64,000 nucleotides of DNA from Burkholderiales bacterium RIFCSPLOWO2_02_FULL_57_36 (GCA_001770855.1 MESE01000148.1:40520-104519); one strand, 5' to 3'; counted from the first letter of the stretch, positions 44,319 through 54,315 are shown. The notes: a model not told the origin generated them from the sequence alone. A program made the numbers and translations.

Positions 44319-45407
44319 ATGGCACAAGTCGAACTAAAAAACATCAGCAAACGCTATGGCACGAGTGCCAAGGGGGTCGATGTCATTCATGGCATTTCAA
44401 TCGACATCGCCGACGGCGAATTCATCGTCATGGTGGGGCCGTCCGGCTGCGGAAAATCCACGCTGCTGCGCATGGTGGCCGGACTGGAAGAGATTTCCGG
44501 CGGCGAAATCGTGATCGGCGATCGGGTGGTCAATCAACTGGAACCGAAAGACCGCGACATTGCGATGGTGTTTCAAAACTACGCGCTGTATCCGCATATG
44601 AGCGTGTATGAAAATATGGCTTATGGCTTGAAAATCCGGCGCCTGTCGAAAGACGATATCGAGATCCGGGTGCAGAAAGCGGCCAAGATCCTTGAGCTGG
44701 GCACTCTGCTGCAACGCACGCCGCGGCAACTGTCCGGCGGTCAGCGGCAGCGGGTTGCGATGGGACGCGCGATCGTGCGTGAACCGGCGGTCTTCCTGTT
44801 CGACGAGCCGTTGTCGAATCTGGACGCAAAGCTGCGCGTGCAGATGCGTCTCGAGATTCAGAAGCTGCATCGCACGCTCGGCACCACCAGTTTGTATGTG
44901 ACGCATGACCAAGTCGAGGCGATGACACTGGGCCAGCGCATGATCGTGATGAACGCCGGCCGGGCCGAACAGATCGGCACCCCGGCCGAGGTGTACGGCA
45001 AACCGGCGACCACCTTCGTCGCGGGCTTTATCGGTTCGCCGCCGATGAATTTGCTGCACGGGCAGGTGAGCGCGGACGGCAGTTGGTTCAATATGGGCAA
45101 TGGCGCGGCGGTAAGTCTGCCGACGGCATACAGTGCACTTGTCAACCGGGACTGCATATTGGGGTTGCGGCCCGAGCACCTCACGCTGGGCAGGCCCGGA
45201 CTGACAATCGAGGTGCTGGTGGTCGAGGTGCTGGGAGCCGATCTGCTGGTGCATGCGCAAGCGGGCGATCAGCCGCTGGTGGTTCGGGCGCCGGCGGGTA
45301 CGCCGGTCGTTGCCGGGCAACGGGTAATGGCAGGATTCGATGCAGCGTCAGTGCACTGGTTCGATCTTGAGACATCGCGTCGCCTGGAACTCGCCGAGGG
45401 CGCATGA
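44319..45407 (+). CDS. ugpC: sn-glycerol-3-phosphate ABC transporter ATP-binding protein UgpC
   Basis: This 362-residue MalK/UgpC-type ATPase energises the importer. Walker A GPSGCGKST is at 40-48, the signature LSGGQRQRV near 137 and Walker B FLFDEPLSNLDAKLR just after, followed by the H-loop YVTHDQVEAM. The C-terminal 110 residues form the TOBE/regulatory domain. I trimmed the start to the ATG at 44319, where homology begins (MAQVELKNISKRY). No ugpQ phosphodiesterase follows; oxyR converges 12 bases beyond the stop. Confidence 0.94.
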   Translation: MAQVELKNISKRYGTSAKGVDVIHGISIDIADGEFIVMVGPSGCGKSTLLRMVAGLEEISGGEIVIGDRVVNQLEPKDRDIAMVFQNYALYPHMSVYENMAYGLKIRRLSKDDIEIRVQKAAKILELGTLLQRTPRQLSGGQRQRVAMGRAIVREPAVFLFDEPLSNLDAKLRVQMRLEIQKLHRTLGTTSLYVTHDQVEAMTLGQRMIVMNAGRAEQIGTPAEVYGKPATTFVAGFIGSPPMNLLHGQVSADGSWFNMGNGAAVSLPTAYSALVNRDCILGLRPEHLTLGRPGLTIEVLVVEVLGADLLVHAQAGDQPLVVRAPAGTPVVAGQRVMAGFDAASVHWFDLETSRRLELAEGA

Positions 45408-45419
45408 AGGTTCACGCTA

Positions 45420-46367
45420 TTAGCTCATGGCAACTGCCGCATCCGGTAACATCGCAATACCATGCAGATCGCACGCAAATACCGCTTCACGCACTGCGTC
45501 GATCGCCGCGCCACGGGTAAAGCTCTTGCGCCATGCAATCACGACGCGGCGCGACGGTACGGGATCGGCGAATGGGACATAGCGCAGCATGCCGTCCCTG
45601 GCATCCATGTCCGGCACCGAAGCTCGCGGCAATACGGTGATGCCGATACCGGACGCCACCATATGCCGAATCGTTTCCAGCGAAGAGCCTTCGAATGTGC
45701 GGGCAATGCCGTCGCCGGTGGTCGAGAAGCGCGACATTTCCGGACAGACTTCCAGCACTTGATCGCGGAAGCAGTGACCGTTGCCCAGCAATAGCATGGT
45801 TTCAGACTTCAAGTCTTGCGTGCTGAGATTCGGGCGGGTGGACCACGGGTGTTGTTTTGGCAGCGCGACCACGAAAGGTTCATCGTACAGCGGTTGCACC
45901 ATGAGTCCGTGATCGGGGAAAGGCAGCGCCATGATCGCGGCATCCAGTTCGCCTTGGCGCAACAGTTCGATCAAGCGCACGGTAAAGTTTTCCTGCAATA
46001 CCAGCGGCATTTGCGGTACGCGCTCGATCATGTTCTTGACCAGTTGCGGCAGCAGGTACGGCGCGATCGTGTAGATGATGCCAAGCCGGAACTGGCCGGC
46101 GAGCGGGTCCTTGTTCTGCTTTGCTATTTCCTTGATCGAGGCGGTTTGCTCCAGCACGCGCTCGGCTTGCGCAACGATTTGCGCGCCAAGCGGCGTGACT
46201 GAAATTTCCGTCCCGCCGCGTTCGAAGATCGTGACGCCCAGCTCATCTTCGAGTTTTTTGATGGCAACCGACAAGGTGGGCTGAGCCACGAAACAAGATT
46301 CCGCCGCGTGGCCGAAGTGTTTTTGGCGCGCTACGGCGACGATGTATTTGAGTTCAGTAAGTGTCAT
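45420..46367 (-). CDS. oxyR: Hydrogen-peroxide-sensing LysR regulator OxyR
   Basis: OxyR activates peroxide-defence genes after disulfide formation. The 315-residue protein has the LysR winged helix at the N-terminus (MTLTELKYIVAVARQKHFGHAA) and the two redox cysteines in GNGHCFRDQVLEVC at positions 199 and 208, the same numbering as E. coli OxyR. The redox switch therefore looks intact. It lies 80 bases downstream of recG on the same strand, a conserved betaproteobacterial pairing. A run of nine G sits in that gap. No katG or ahpC is nearby. Confidence 0.94.
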   Translation of the reverse strand: MTLTELKYIVAVARQKHFGHAAESCFVAQPTLSVAIKKLEDELGVTIFERGGTEISVTPLGAQIVAQAERVLEQTASIKEIAKQNKDPLAGQFRLGIIYTIAPYLLPQLVKNMIERVPQMPLVLQENFTVRLIELLRQGELDAAIMALPFPDHGLMVQPLYDEPFVVALPKQHPWSTRPNLSTQDLKSETMLLLGNGHCFRDQVLEVCPEMSRFSTTGDGIARTFEGSSLETIRHMVASGIGITVLPRASVPDMDARDGMLRYVPFADPVPSRRVVIAWRKSFTRGAAIDAVREAVFACDLHGIAMLPDAAVAMS

Positions 46368-46418
46368 ATCTGTATCTTCGCATATGCAGGAAAATTAGTT
46401 CCGGTCAAAGACGGTTCC

Positions 46419-46427
46419 GGGGGGGGG
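46419..46427. repeat. Nine-base G homopolymer between recG and oxyR
   Basis: Nine consecutive G (plus strand) occupy 46419-46427, 52 bases upstream of the oxyR start codon and 21 bases after the recG stop on the transcribed strand. The tract would be in the oxyR leader or promoter. Tracts this long can slip during replication; a sequencing artefact is also possible. Confidence 0.75.
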
Positions 46428-46447
46428 CGCAGTCTGTCGGATTTTGC

Positions 46448-48532
46448 CTATACCTTCAGAAAATCCTCGCGCGCACCAAGCCACCGCGCCAGGTGCTTCT
46501 GCACCGTGGCGGGATCTTCGCGCAGCAGCGTCTGCGCTATGGTGCGGGCCTTTTCCACCAGCCACTGATCGGTCTCCAGGTCGGCGAAACGCAGCAATGC
46601 CTGCCCGGATTGGCGCGCGCCGAGAAACTCTCCCGGGCCGCGAATTTCCAGATCCCGACGGGCGATTTCAAAACCATCGGTGGTTTCGCGCATGGTCGCC
46701 AGACGCTGTTTTGCGGTCGGGCCGAGCGGGCTTTGGTACAGCAAAACGCAGACGCTTGCGGCAGAACCGCGTCCGACCCGTCCGCGCAATTGATGCAATT
46801 GCGACAAGCCGAAGCGCTCCGCATGCTCGATCACCATCAGCGACGCATTCGATACATCAACGCCGACCTCGATCACGGTAGTCGCAACCAGCAAGTGAAT
46901 CTCGCCGCGTGTAAATGCATCCATGACTTGCTGCTTTTCAGTCGCCTTCAATCGGCCGTGCACCAGTCCGATCCGCAAGTCGGGCAGCGCTTCCGCCAAC
47001 GTTGCATAGGTGTCGGTCGCGGTCTGCAATTGCAAGGCTTCCGACTCCTCGATCAACGGGCAAACCCAGTAAACCTGCCGCCCTTCCAGTGCCGCGGCGT
47101 GTACCCGTTCGATCACTTCGTCGCGCCGATTCTGGTCGATGACGCGGGTGATCACCGGCGTTCGGCCCGGGGGCAACTCGTCGATGACGGAGACTTCGAG
47201 GTCGGCGTAGTAAGTCATCGCCAGCGTGCGCGGGATTGGCGTCGCCGACATCATCAACTGATGCGGAACGGTATTGGCGCTGTCGAGCGCAGCCGACATT
47301 TCCAATCCTTTGTTGCGCAGGGTCAGGCGTTGCTCGACGCCGAAACGATGCTGCTCGTCGACGATCACCAGTCCCAGCCTGGCGAATTGCACACCTTCCT
47401 GGATCAATGCATGGGTGCCGATCACAAGTTGCGCATCGCCGGATTCGATGCGTGCCTGCGCTTCGGTTTTTTCCTTCTTCTTCAGGCTGCCGGTCAGCCA
47501 GGCGACCTTCACGCCGAGCGGCTCCATCCATGCCGCGATCTTGCGAAAGTGCTGGTCTGCCAGAATTTCGGTAGGCGCCATCAGTACCGCCTGATATCCG
47601 CTGTCGATCGCTTGCGCCGCAGCCAGCGCGGCAATCACGGTCTTGCCGCTGCCGACATCGCCTTGCAGCAGGCGCTGCATCGGAAACGACGCACGCAGGT
47701 CGGCACGGATTTCCGACAATACGCGCTCCTGCGCGGCAGTCAGCGCGAACGGCAAGGTTTTTAGAAACGCAGAAGAAAGCTCGCCGATCACCGGTAGCGC
47801 AGTAGCGGTTTTTGCACGGCGTGCGACTTGCGCGCGCTTCAGCGACAACTGCTGCGCCAGCAATTCATCGAACTTCATCCGCACCCAGGCCGGATGCGAA
47901 CGGTCTTCCAGCGCAGCTTCATCGACTTCGGGCGGCGGATTATGCAGTAGACGCACCGCCGCCTCGAACATCCATAGTTTGAGCGATGCGCGCAAGGATT
48001 CAGGCAAGGTATCGCGCCAATCGATGCGCGCCATCGCCGCGGCAATCGCCTTGCGCAACAGGGTTTGCGACAGACCTTCGCCGGCCGGATAGACCGGCGT
48101 CAGCACGGTTGGAAGCGGCGCGCCTTCGAGTATTACCTTGTACGCCGGATGCACCATTTCTTCGCCAAAGAATCCGTGCCGCACTTCGCCGCGCGCTCGC
48201 ACGCGCGTGCCGGTTGCCAGTTGTTTGGTCTGGCTGCCGTAAAAATTCAGGAAGCGCATCACCAGTGGACCGGATTCGTCTTCAATTGTCACCACCAGTT
48301 GCCGGCGCGGACGGAACTGGACTTCGCACGACGTCACCACGCCTTCGACCTGGACCGGATTGCCGATCATGAAACCAGCTTCACGGATTGGCGTGACTTG
48401 CGTCTCGTCTTCATAGCGCATCGGCAAATGCAGAACCAGGTCCATGTCCGAACGCAGGCCCAGTCGCGCAAGCTTGTCTTCGAGCTTGTTGGCGCGGGCG
48501 GGCGTTGTGGGTTTTGGTTTGGTTGCAGGCAT
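46448..48532 (-). CDS. recG: ATP-dependent DNA helicase RecG
   Basis: RecG remodels stalled replication forks and branch-migrates Holliday junctions. The 694-residue protein has the N-terminal wedge/OB domain (VEGVVTSCEVQFRPRRQLVV) and helicase motifs: Walker A GDVGSGKT, DEQHRFGVEQR (motif II DEQH), MSATPIPRTLAM, VATTVIEVGVDV and QLRGRVGRG. I trimmed the start to the ATG at 48532 (MPATKPKPTTPARANKLEDKL), which gives the usual family length; the frame remains open to 48628. It is divergent from queA across 150 bases. Confidence 0.95.
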   Translation of the reverse strand: MPATKPKPTTPARANKLEDKLARLGLRSDMDLVLHLPMRYEDETQVTPIREAGFMIGNPVQVEGVVTSCEVQFRPRRQLVVTIEDESGPLVMRFLNFYGSQTKQLATGTRVRARGEVRHGFFGEEMVHPAYKVILEGAPLPTVLTPVYPAGEGLSQTLLRKAIAAAMARIDWRDTLPESLRASLKLWMFEAAVRLLHNPPPEVDEAALEDRSHPAWVRMKFDELLAQQLSLKRAQVARRAKTATALPVIGELSSAFLKTLPFALTAAQERVLSEIRADLRASFPMQRLLQGDVGSGKTVIAALAAAQAIDSGYQAVLMAPTEILADQHFRKIAAWMEPLGVKVAWLTGSLKKKEKTEAQARIESGDAQLVIGTHALIQEGVQFARLGLVIVDEQHRFGVEQRLTLRNKGLEMSAALDSANTVPHQLMMSATPIPRTLAMTYYADLEVSVIDELPPGRTPVITRVIDQNRRDEVIERVHAAALEGRQVYWVCPLIEESEALQLQTATDTYATLAEALPDLRIGLVHGRLKATEKQQVMDAFTRGEIHLLVATTVIEVGVDVSNASLMVIEHAERFGLSQLHQLRGRVGRGSAASVCVLLYQSPLGPTAKQRLATMRETTDGFEIARRDLEIRGPGEFLGARQSGQALLRFADLETDQWLVEKARTIAQTLLREDPATVQKHLARWLGAREDFLKV

Positions 48533-48682
48533 ATCGGGCCGTAAAGTGAGCTGCACAGCGTAAAATAGCGGGTTTGAAATCGCCAGCACAGGCAAACGCA
48601 TGTCCGCCATTGTAGAGCCAATGGACATTATGGCAACCGGTGCATTTTAAATCTTAAGCATGGTTCAACACCATTCCAACGC

Positions 48683-49741
48683 ATGTATTCCCTTTCCGAT
48701 TTCGATTTCGATCTGCCGCAGGACCTGATCGCGCAACTGCCGCTGCCCGAGCGCAGCGCGTCGCGCCTGTTGCAGGTCGATGCGGATGCACTGGTCGACC
48801 GCGCTTTCGTCGATATTGTCGATTTGTTGAAGACGGGTGATCTCCTGGTCTTCAATGACACCCGGGTGCTGAAGGCACGTTTTTTGGGGGTCAAGGAAAC
48901 CGGCGGCAAGGTCGAGGTGTTGATCGAACGGGTGATCGATAGCCGAACCGTGCATGCGCAGATCCGCGCGTCCAAGTCGCCGCCGCCCGGAACGGTCATC
49001 CGATTGGCGGACGCATTCGATGTGATCGTGGGCGAACGGGCCGGCGAGTTCTATCTGTTGCAATTTCCCTCGGATGTATTCGAGCTGATCGAAGCGCACG
49101 GCCGCTTGCCGCTGCCGCCGTATATCGAACATGCAGCCGATGCAGTCGACGAACTGCGTTACCAGACTGTCTATGCCAGGGAACCGGGCGCAGTCGCGGC
49201 GCCGACCGCCGGGTTGCATTTCGATCAAGCGTTGCTCGACAGCTTGCGCGACAAAGGCGTGAATTCCGCTTTCGTCACCCTGCATGTCGGCGCCGGCACG
49301 TTCCAGCCGGTGCGCACTGAAAATCTGGCTGAGCACAACATGCACAGCGAGTGGTACACGATTCCCCAGGCAACCGTGGATGCGGTCAACCGCACCCTGG
49401 CAGCAGGCGGCGATATCGTCGCGGTCGGCACTACCAGCATGCGCGCACTGGAATCCGCCTCGCAATCCGGGGCGTTGTGTGCGGGCAGCGCCGATACCAG
49501 GCTGTTCATCACGCCCGGTTACCGATTCAACACGGTCACACGTTTGATCACCAATTTCCATTTGCCGAAATCGACGCTGTTGATGCTGGTGTCGGCGTTT
49601 GCCGGATATGAGCGGATTCGCGCGGCCTACCGACATGCGATCGCGCAGCGCTACCGCTTTTTCAGCTATGGCGACGCGATGTTATTAAATCGACTTTCCC
49701 AAAACAAGGACGATAGAATCAAAATCGTGCCCGATCAATAA
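48683..49741 (+). CDS. queA: S-adenosylmethionine:tRNA ribosyltransferase-isomerase QueA
   Basis: QueA moves the ribosyl group of SAM to preQ1 in tRNA to form epoxyqueuosine, the step after Tgt. The 352 residues show the start LSDFDFDLPQDLIAQ, FNDTRVLKARF, PTAGLHFD and HVGAGTFQPV, and end with ITNFHLPKSTLLMLV and FFSYGDAMLL. The length is normal. Its TAA shares one base with the tgt ATG (TAATG), so translation of the two is coupled. Confidence 0.96.
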   Translation: MYSLSDFDFDLPQDLIAQLPLPERSASRLLQVDADALVDRAFVDIVDLLKTGDLLVFNDTRVLKARFLGVKETGGKVEVLIERVIDSRTVHAQIRASKSPPPGTVIRLADAFDVIVGERAGEFYLLQFPSDVFELIEAHGRLPLPPYIEHAADAVDELRYQTVYAREPGAVAAPTAGLHFDQALLDSLRDKGVNSAFVTLHVGAGTFQPVRTENLAEHNMHSEWYTIPQATVDAVNRTLAAGGDIVAVGTTSMRALESASQSGALCAGSADTRLFITPGYRFNTVTRLITNFHLPKSTLLMLVSAFAGYERIRAAYRHAIAQRYRFFSYGDAMLLNRLSQNKDDRIKIVPDQ

Positions 49742-50868
49742 TGCTCAACTTCAAACTTCTCAAAACCGATGGCAATGCACGGCGTGGCCAGATCACGCTG
49801 AATCATGGCGTGATCGAAACGCCGATCTTCATGCCGGTCGGCACGTATGGTTCGGTCAAGGCGATGTCGCCGCTGGAGCTGAACGAGATCGATGCGAAAA
49901 TCATCCTCGGCAATACCTTTCATTTGTGGCTGCGCCCCGGCATCGAAGTAATTGCCAAATTCGGCGGACTGCACAAGTTCATGGGATGGGACAAGCCGAT
50001 CTTGACCGACTCCGGCGGGTTTCAAGTGTTTTCGCTCGGTGCGATGCGCAAGATCACCGAAGAGGGCGTCAAGTTCTCATCGCCGATCAATGGCGATAAA
50101 TTGTTTCTGTCGCCCGAGATCTCGATGCAGATCCAGCGCGCGCTGAATTCCGACATCGTGATGCAGTTCGACGAATGCACGCCGTATGAAATCGACGGCC
50201 GTCCGGCGACCGAAAAGGAGGCGGCGCAATCGATGCGCATGTCCCTGCGCTGGGCGCAGCGTTCGCGCGACGAGTTCGACCGGGAAGACAATCCGAACGC
50301 ATTGTTCGGCATCGTGCAGGGGGGCATGTTTGAAGAGTTGCGCGATGAATCGCTGTCCGGGCTGGAGCAGATCGGCTTTGACGGCATCGCGATCGGCGGT
50401 CTGTCGGTCGGCGAGCCGAAAGAAGCGATGCTAAGGGTGCTGGCGCACGTCGGGCCGCGTTTGCCGGCCCACAAGCCGCATTACCTGATGGGCGTCGGCA
50501 CGCCGGAAGACCTGGTTGCGGGCGTCGCGAACGGCATCGACATGTTCGATTGCGTGATGCCTACGCGAAATGCGCGCAATGGCTGGCTGTTCACCCGATT
50601 CGGCGATATCAAAATCAAGAATGCGCGTTACAAGGACGATACGCAACCGCTCGACGAAACCTGCGCTTGTTACGCCTGTCGCAACTTTTCGCGCGCCTAT
50701 TTGCATCATCTGCATCGGACCGGCGAGATTCTGGGCGCGCGGCTCAATACCATCCACAATCTTCATTATTATCTGCAACTGATGCGCGACATGCGCGCAG
50801 CGATCGATGCCGGCGAGTTTCAGGCATTCGTGGCGCGCTTTCAGGCAGATCGCGGCCGGGGAGCATAG
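49741..50868 (+). CDS. tgt: Queuine/preQ1 tRNA-ribosyltransferase Tgt
   Basis: Tgt exchanges guanine-34 for preQ1 in tRNAs with GUN anticodons. The 375-residue TIM-barrel enzyme has the base-recognition Asp in LTDSGGFQVFSL, the catalytic Asp in DMFDCVMPTRNARNG, and the zinc site CACYACRNFSRAYLHHL. It is coupled to queA upstream. yajC follows after 92 bases, the classical queA-tgt-yajC-secDF order. Confidence 0.97.
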   Translation: MLNFKLLKTDGNARRGQITLNHGVIETPIFMPVGTYGSVKAMSPLELNEIDAKIILGNTFHLWLRPGIEVIAKFGGLHKFMGWDKPILTDSGGFQVFSLGAMRKITEEGVKFSSPINGDKLFLSPEISMQIQRALNSDIVMQFDECTPYEIDGRPATEKEAAQSMRMSLRWAQRSRDEFDREDNPNALFGIVQGGMFEELRDESLSGLEQIGFDGIAIGGLSVGEPKEAMLRVLAHVGPRLPAHKPHYLMGVGTPEDLVAGVANGIDMFDCVMPTRNARNGWLFTRFGDIKIKNARYKDDTQPLDETCACYACRNFSRAYLHHLHRTGEILGARLNTIHNLHYYLQLMRDMRAAIDAGEFQAFVARFQADRGRGA

Positions 50869-50960
50869 CCATTCCGGCGGCCGCGCTTCCGTAAGGCTGG
50901 GAATTACCTCATCCGGTGCTAGAATGCCGGGTTATTCAACACTACAACTTGGAGCGCAAC

Positions 50961-51281
50961 GTGTTCATTTCTAATGCTTATGCACAATCCGCCGGCGGCA
51001 TAGGTGGCAATCTGACCAGCTTTTTACCGATCATCCTGATGTTCGTCGTACTGTATTTTTTGATGATTCGTCCTCAGATGAAGCGTCAGAAAGAACAGAG
51101 AGCGATGATGGAAGCGCTGGCCAAAGGCGATGAAGTCGTTACCGCAGGCGGCGTTCTGGGCAAAATCACCAAAGTCAGCGACGCCTATATCACTCTTGAA
51201 ATCGCCAACGGCACGGAAGTTGTCGTGCAAAAGGTTGCAGTAACCATGCTGTTGCCCAAAGGTACGATCAAGGCCCTGTAA
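50961..51281 (+). CDS. yajC: Preprotein translocase subunit YajC
   Basis: YajC is a small inner-membrane partner of SecDF and YidC. The 106-residue chain has one N-terminal helix (LPIILMFVVLYFLMI) followed by the family sequence RPQMKRQKEQRAMMEALAKGDEVVTAGG written here as RPQMKRQKE...GDEVVTAGG. I chose the GTG at 50961, with TTGGAG upstream, because homologues start with (V/M)FISNAYAQ; an ATG frame at 50916 is longer but unsupported. Confidence 0.95.
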   Translation: MFISNAYAQSAGGIGGNLTSFLPIILMFVVLYFLMIRPQMKRQKEQRAMMEALAKGDEVVTAGGVLGKITKVSDAYITLEIANGTEVVVQKVAVTMLLPKGTIKAL

Positions 51282-51367
51282 TCGATGCCGCTAGAGTGTC
51301 CGCGCATGTTGCCGGGGCACTCGTTCTGCAGGCATGTCCCTGAGAATCACACTGAACGCTGATTAAT

Positions 51368-53227
51368 ATGAATCGCTATCCTGTCTGGAAATACATCGTC
51401 ATCGTTATCTCCTTGCTGTTCGGTGTGTTGTACATGCTGCCGAATTTCTTTGGCGAATCACCCGCAGTGCAAGTCAGCAGCGGAAAAGCCACTGTCAAGG
51501 TCGATCCTGCCGTAATGACGCTGGTGGAACAGGCGCTGCAGAAAAATGCGATCGAACCGCAAGGCATATCGTTCGATACGACCGGCGTCCAAGGTTCGGT
51601 GCGGGTGCGCTTTGCCGATACCGATACGCAGTTCAAGGCCAAGGGGCTGCTTGAGCGTGAGCTCAACAAGGATCCGAGCGATCCGACTTACCTGGTCGCG
51701 TTCAATTTGATGCCGAATACGCCGCAATGGCTGCAGGCTTTGAATGCGTTCCCGATGTACCTCGGTCTCGATTTGCGTGGCGGCGTCCACTTTCTGATGC
51801 AAGTCGATACGCAGGCTGTGATGAACAAGCGTATCCAGGGTTTGCAGACGGGAATTCGCAGCATCCTGGTTGACAAAAAAATCCGCTATGCAGGCCTCAC
51901 GCGCAATGCCGAGACGATTGAAATCAAATTCCGGGATCAGGAAACACGTGCCGTGGCACGTGAAATTCTTGCGTCGCAATTACCTGAGTTGGCGCTTGAA
52001 GATGCGGTCGACGGCGCCGAGCTGAAACTTTTGGCAACGCTGCAGGCGCAAGCACTGAAGCAGACGGTGGAAGAATCGGTTCAGCAAAACATTACTACCC
52101 TGGCCAACCGCGTCAATGAGCTGGGTGTCGCCGAACCGTTGATTCAGCGCCAGGGGGCGGATCGAATCGTGGTTCAGTTGCCGGGTGTGCAGGATGTGTC
52201 GCGCGCAAAGGACATCATTGGCCGCACCGCCACGCTGGAAGTCAGACTGGTTGATGAATCCGTCTCGCGCGGCACGGAAGAGAGTGCGGCGATTCCATTC
52301 GGCTCCGAATTGTTCAAGGTCGGCCGCGGTGCGCCGGTGGTGCTGTACAAGGATCCGATCATTACCGGCGAGTATATTTCCAGTGCTTCGGCCAGCTTCG
52401 ACCAGAATCAGCAGCCTTCGGTCAGCATCGATTTGAGCGGCGACGGCGGACGCAGGATGCGCGAAGCAACCCGCAACAAGATCGGCAAGCTGATGGCGAT
52501 CGTGTTGTTTGAAAAAGGCAAGGGCGAAGTGCTGACGGTGGCGACGATCCAGGATGAACTGGGCTCGCGTTTCCAGATCACCGGCATGGGCTCGACCGAG
52601 GCGTCCAATGACCTGGCGCTGTTGCTGCGCGCCGGTTCGCTGGCGGCACCGATGGAAATCATCGAGGAACGCACCATCGGGCCGCAATTGGGCGCCGAGA
52701 ATATCGTCAAGGGATTCAATTCCGTACTCTACGGTTTTGCCGCGATCGCGGTTTTCATGATTGCGTACTACATGCTGTTCGGCTTTTTCAGCGTATTTGC
52801 ACTGGCGGTCAACCTGATGCTGCTGATTGCCTTGTTATCCATGCTGCAGGCGACGCTGACTTTGCCCGGCATGGCGGCAATTGCATTCACGTTGGGTATG
52901 GCAATCGACGCGAACGTGCTGATCAATGAGCGGATTCGTGAAGAACTGCGTGTCGGCAATTCGCCGCAGGCAGCGATCGCAACCGGATTCGACCGCGCGT
53001 GGGCGACGATTCTGGATTCGAATATCACGACGCTGATTGCCGGCATCGCACTGCTGATATTCGGGTCCGGACCGATACGCGGTTTTGCGGTGGTGCATAC
53101 CTTGGGTATTTTGACATCGATCTTTTCGGCGGTATTCGTGTCGCGCGGCGTTGTCAATTTATGGTACGGGCGCAAAAAGAAACTGACTGGATTGTCGATC
53201 GGACAAGTCTGGAAACCGGAAACATAA
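51368..53227 (+). CDS. secD: Protein translocase subunit SecD
   Basis: SecD, with SecF, uses the proton gradient to help preproteins leave the Sec channel on the periplasmic side. The 619-residue RND-superfamily protein has a first helix (YIVIVISLLFGVLYMLP), the large periplasmic region starting at GLDLRGGVHFLMQVD, and five C-terminal helices with GMAIDANVLINERIREEL and the conserved FGSGPIRGFAVV. It lies 86 bases after yajC and 121 bases before secF. Confidence 0.96.
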   Translation: MNRYPVWKYIVIVISLLFGVLYMLPNFFGESPAVQVSSGKATVKVDPAVMTLVEQALQKNAIEPQGISFDTTGVQGSVRVRFADTDTQFKAKGLLERELNKDPSDPTYLVAFNLMPNTPQWLQALNAFPMYLGLDLRGGVHFLMQVDTQAVMNKRIQGLQTGIRSILVDKKIRYAGLTRNAETIEIKFRDQETRAVAREILASQLPELALEDAVDGAELKLLATLQAQALKQTVEESVQQNITTLANRVNELGVAEPLIQRQGADRIVVQLPGVQDVSRAKDIIGRTATLEVRLVDESVSRGTEESAAIPFGSELFKVGRGAPVVLYKDPIITGEYISSASASFDQNQQPSVSIDLSGDGGRRMREATRNKIGKLMAIVLFEKGKGEVLTVATIQDELGSRFQITGMGSTEASNDLALLLRAGSLAAPMEIIEERTIGPQLGAENIVKGFNSVLYGFAAIAVFMIAYYMLFGFFSVFALAVNLMLLIALLSMLQATLTLPGMAAIAFTLGMAIDANVLINERIREELRVGNSPQAAIATGFDRAWATILDSNITTLIAGIALLIFGSGPIRGFAVVHTLGILTSIFSAVFVSRGVVNLWYGRKKKLTGLSIGQVWKPET

Positions 53228-53348
53228 AGCACCAGGTTTTACTGGTGCGCCTGGAACCCGGCATTGAAATATTGAGATGGCATTGTGATGGACAAGCGCG
53301 GAATGCAAGCGAATATCCAGGTAAGAATGTCCGAATGAGAGGAAAGTA

Positions 53349-54293
53349 ATGGAGTTTTTCCGTATTAAAAAAGATATTCCGTTCATGCGCCATGCGTTGA
53401 TTTTCAACGTGATTTCGGCGCTGACATTTTTCGCCGCGGTGTTTTTTCTGGTGAGCAAGGGATTGCATCTTTCAATCGAATTCACCGGCGGTACCGTGAT
53501 GGAGGTGACTTATTCGAAACCGGCTAATCTCGAAGGTATCCGCAAGGCGATCGGCGAACTGGGATATACCGATACGCAGGTGCAAAGCTTCGGTACTGCG
53601 CAAGACGTCCTGATTCGCCTGCCGGTGCAGAAGGATGCCAATACATCGCAGGTCAGCGACAAAGTAATGGGCGGGTTGAAAGCGCAGGACCCCGGAGTCC
53701 AGCTCCAACGGGTTGAATTCGTCGGGCCGCAGGTCGGCAAGGAGTTGGCGGAAGACGGCTTGACGGCGCTGGCGATGGTCATCATAGGCATCATGATTTA
53801 CCTCGCAATTCGCTTCGAATGGAAATATGCGGTGGCAGCCATTATCGCGAACTTGCACGACGTCGTGATCATCCTGGGTTTCTTTGCATTTTTTCAGTGG
53901 GAATTTTCACTGACGGTGCTGGCGGCGGTGCTGGCGGTGCTGGGCTACTCGGTCAATGAATCGGTGGTGGTGTTCGACCGCGTGCGCGAGACCTTCCGCG
54001 ACCGTCGTTTCGGCAAGCTGGCCACGCCCGACGTGATGAATCATGCGATCACCAGAACCATTTCGCGTACTGTCATCACCCACGGTTCGACCGAAATCAT
54101 GGTGTTGTCGATGCTGATCTTCGGCGGTGCGAGCTTGTATTATTTTGCACTGGCTCTGACCATCGGTATCCTGTTCGGCATTTATTCGTCAGTCTTTGTT
54201 GCCGCCGCAGTTGCGATGTGGCTTGGCGTCAAGCGCGAAGATTTGATCAAGCCGGTCAAGGAAAAGGATGAAACCGGCGGCGCGGTCGTTTAG
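53349..54293 (+). CDS. secF: Protein translocase subunit SecF
   Basis: This 314-residue partner of SecD has six predicted helices, the SecF periplasmic motif SIEFTGGTVMEV near residue 40, and the TM4 region ALAMVIIGIMIYLAIRFEW followed by GYSVNESVVVFDRVRE. AGGAAAG lies 2-8 bases before the ATG. It closes the yajC-secD-secF set and is followed 22 bases later by a strong terminator. Confidence 0.96.
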   Translation: MEFFRIKKDIPFMRHALIFNVISALTFFAAVFFLVSKGLHLSIEFTGGTVMEVTYSKPANLEGIRKAIGELGYTDTQVQSFGTAQDVLIRLPVQKDANTSQVSDKVMGGLKAQDPGVQLQRVEFVGPQVGKELAEDGLTALAMVIIGIMIYLAIRFEWKYAVAAIIANLHDVVIILGFFAFFQWEFSLTVLAAVLAVLGYSVNESVVVFDRVRETFRDRRFGKLATPDVMNHAITRTISRTVITHGSTEIMVLSMLIFGGASLYYFALALTIGILFGIYSSVFVAAAVAMWLGVKREDLIKPVKEKDETGGAVV

Positions 54294-54315
54294 GGCGCTC
54301 CAACCCTTGCACACC

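Noticed and set aside
46361..47764. Long plus-strand open frame of 467 codons opposite recG
   Set aside because: It is antisense to well-conserved RecG helicase motifs, has no domain resemblance or ribosome binding site, and its composition (rich in Arg, Gln, His) is typical of a shadow frame in GC-rich DNA.
48665..49636. Minus-strand open frame of 323 codons opposite queA
   Set aside because: It is antisense to a complete, conserved queA and has no supporting start signal or domain.
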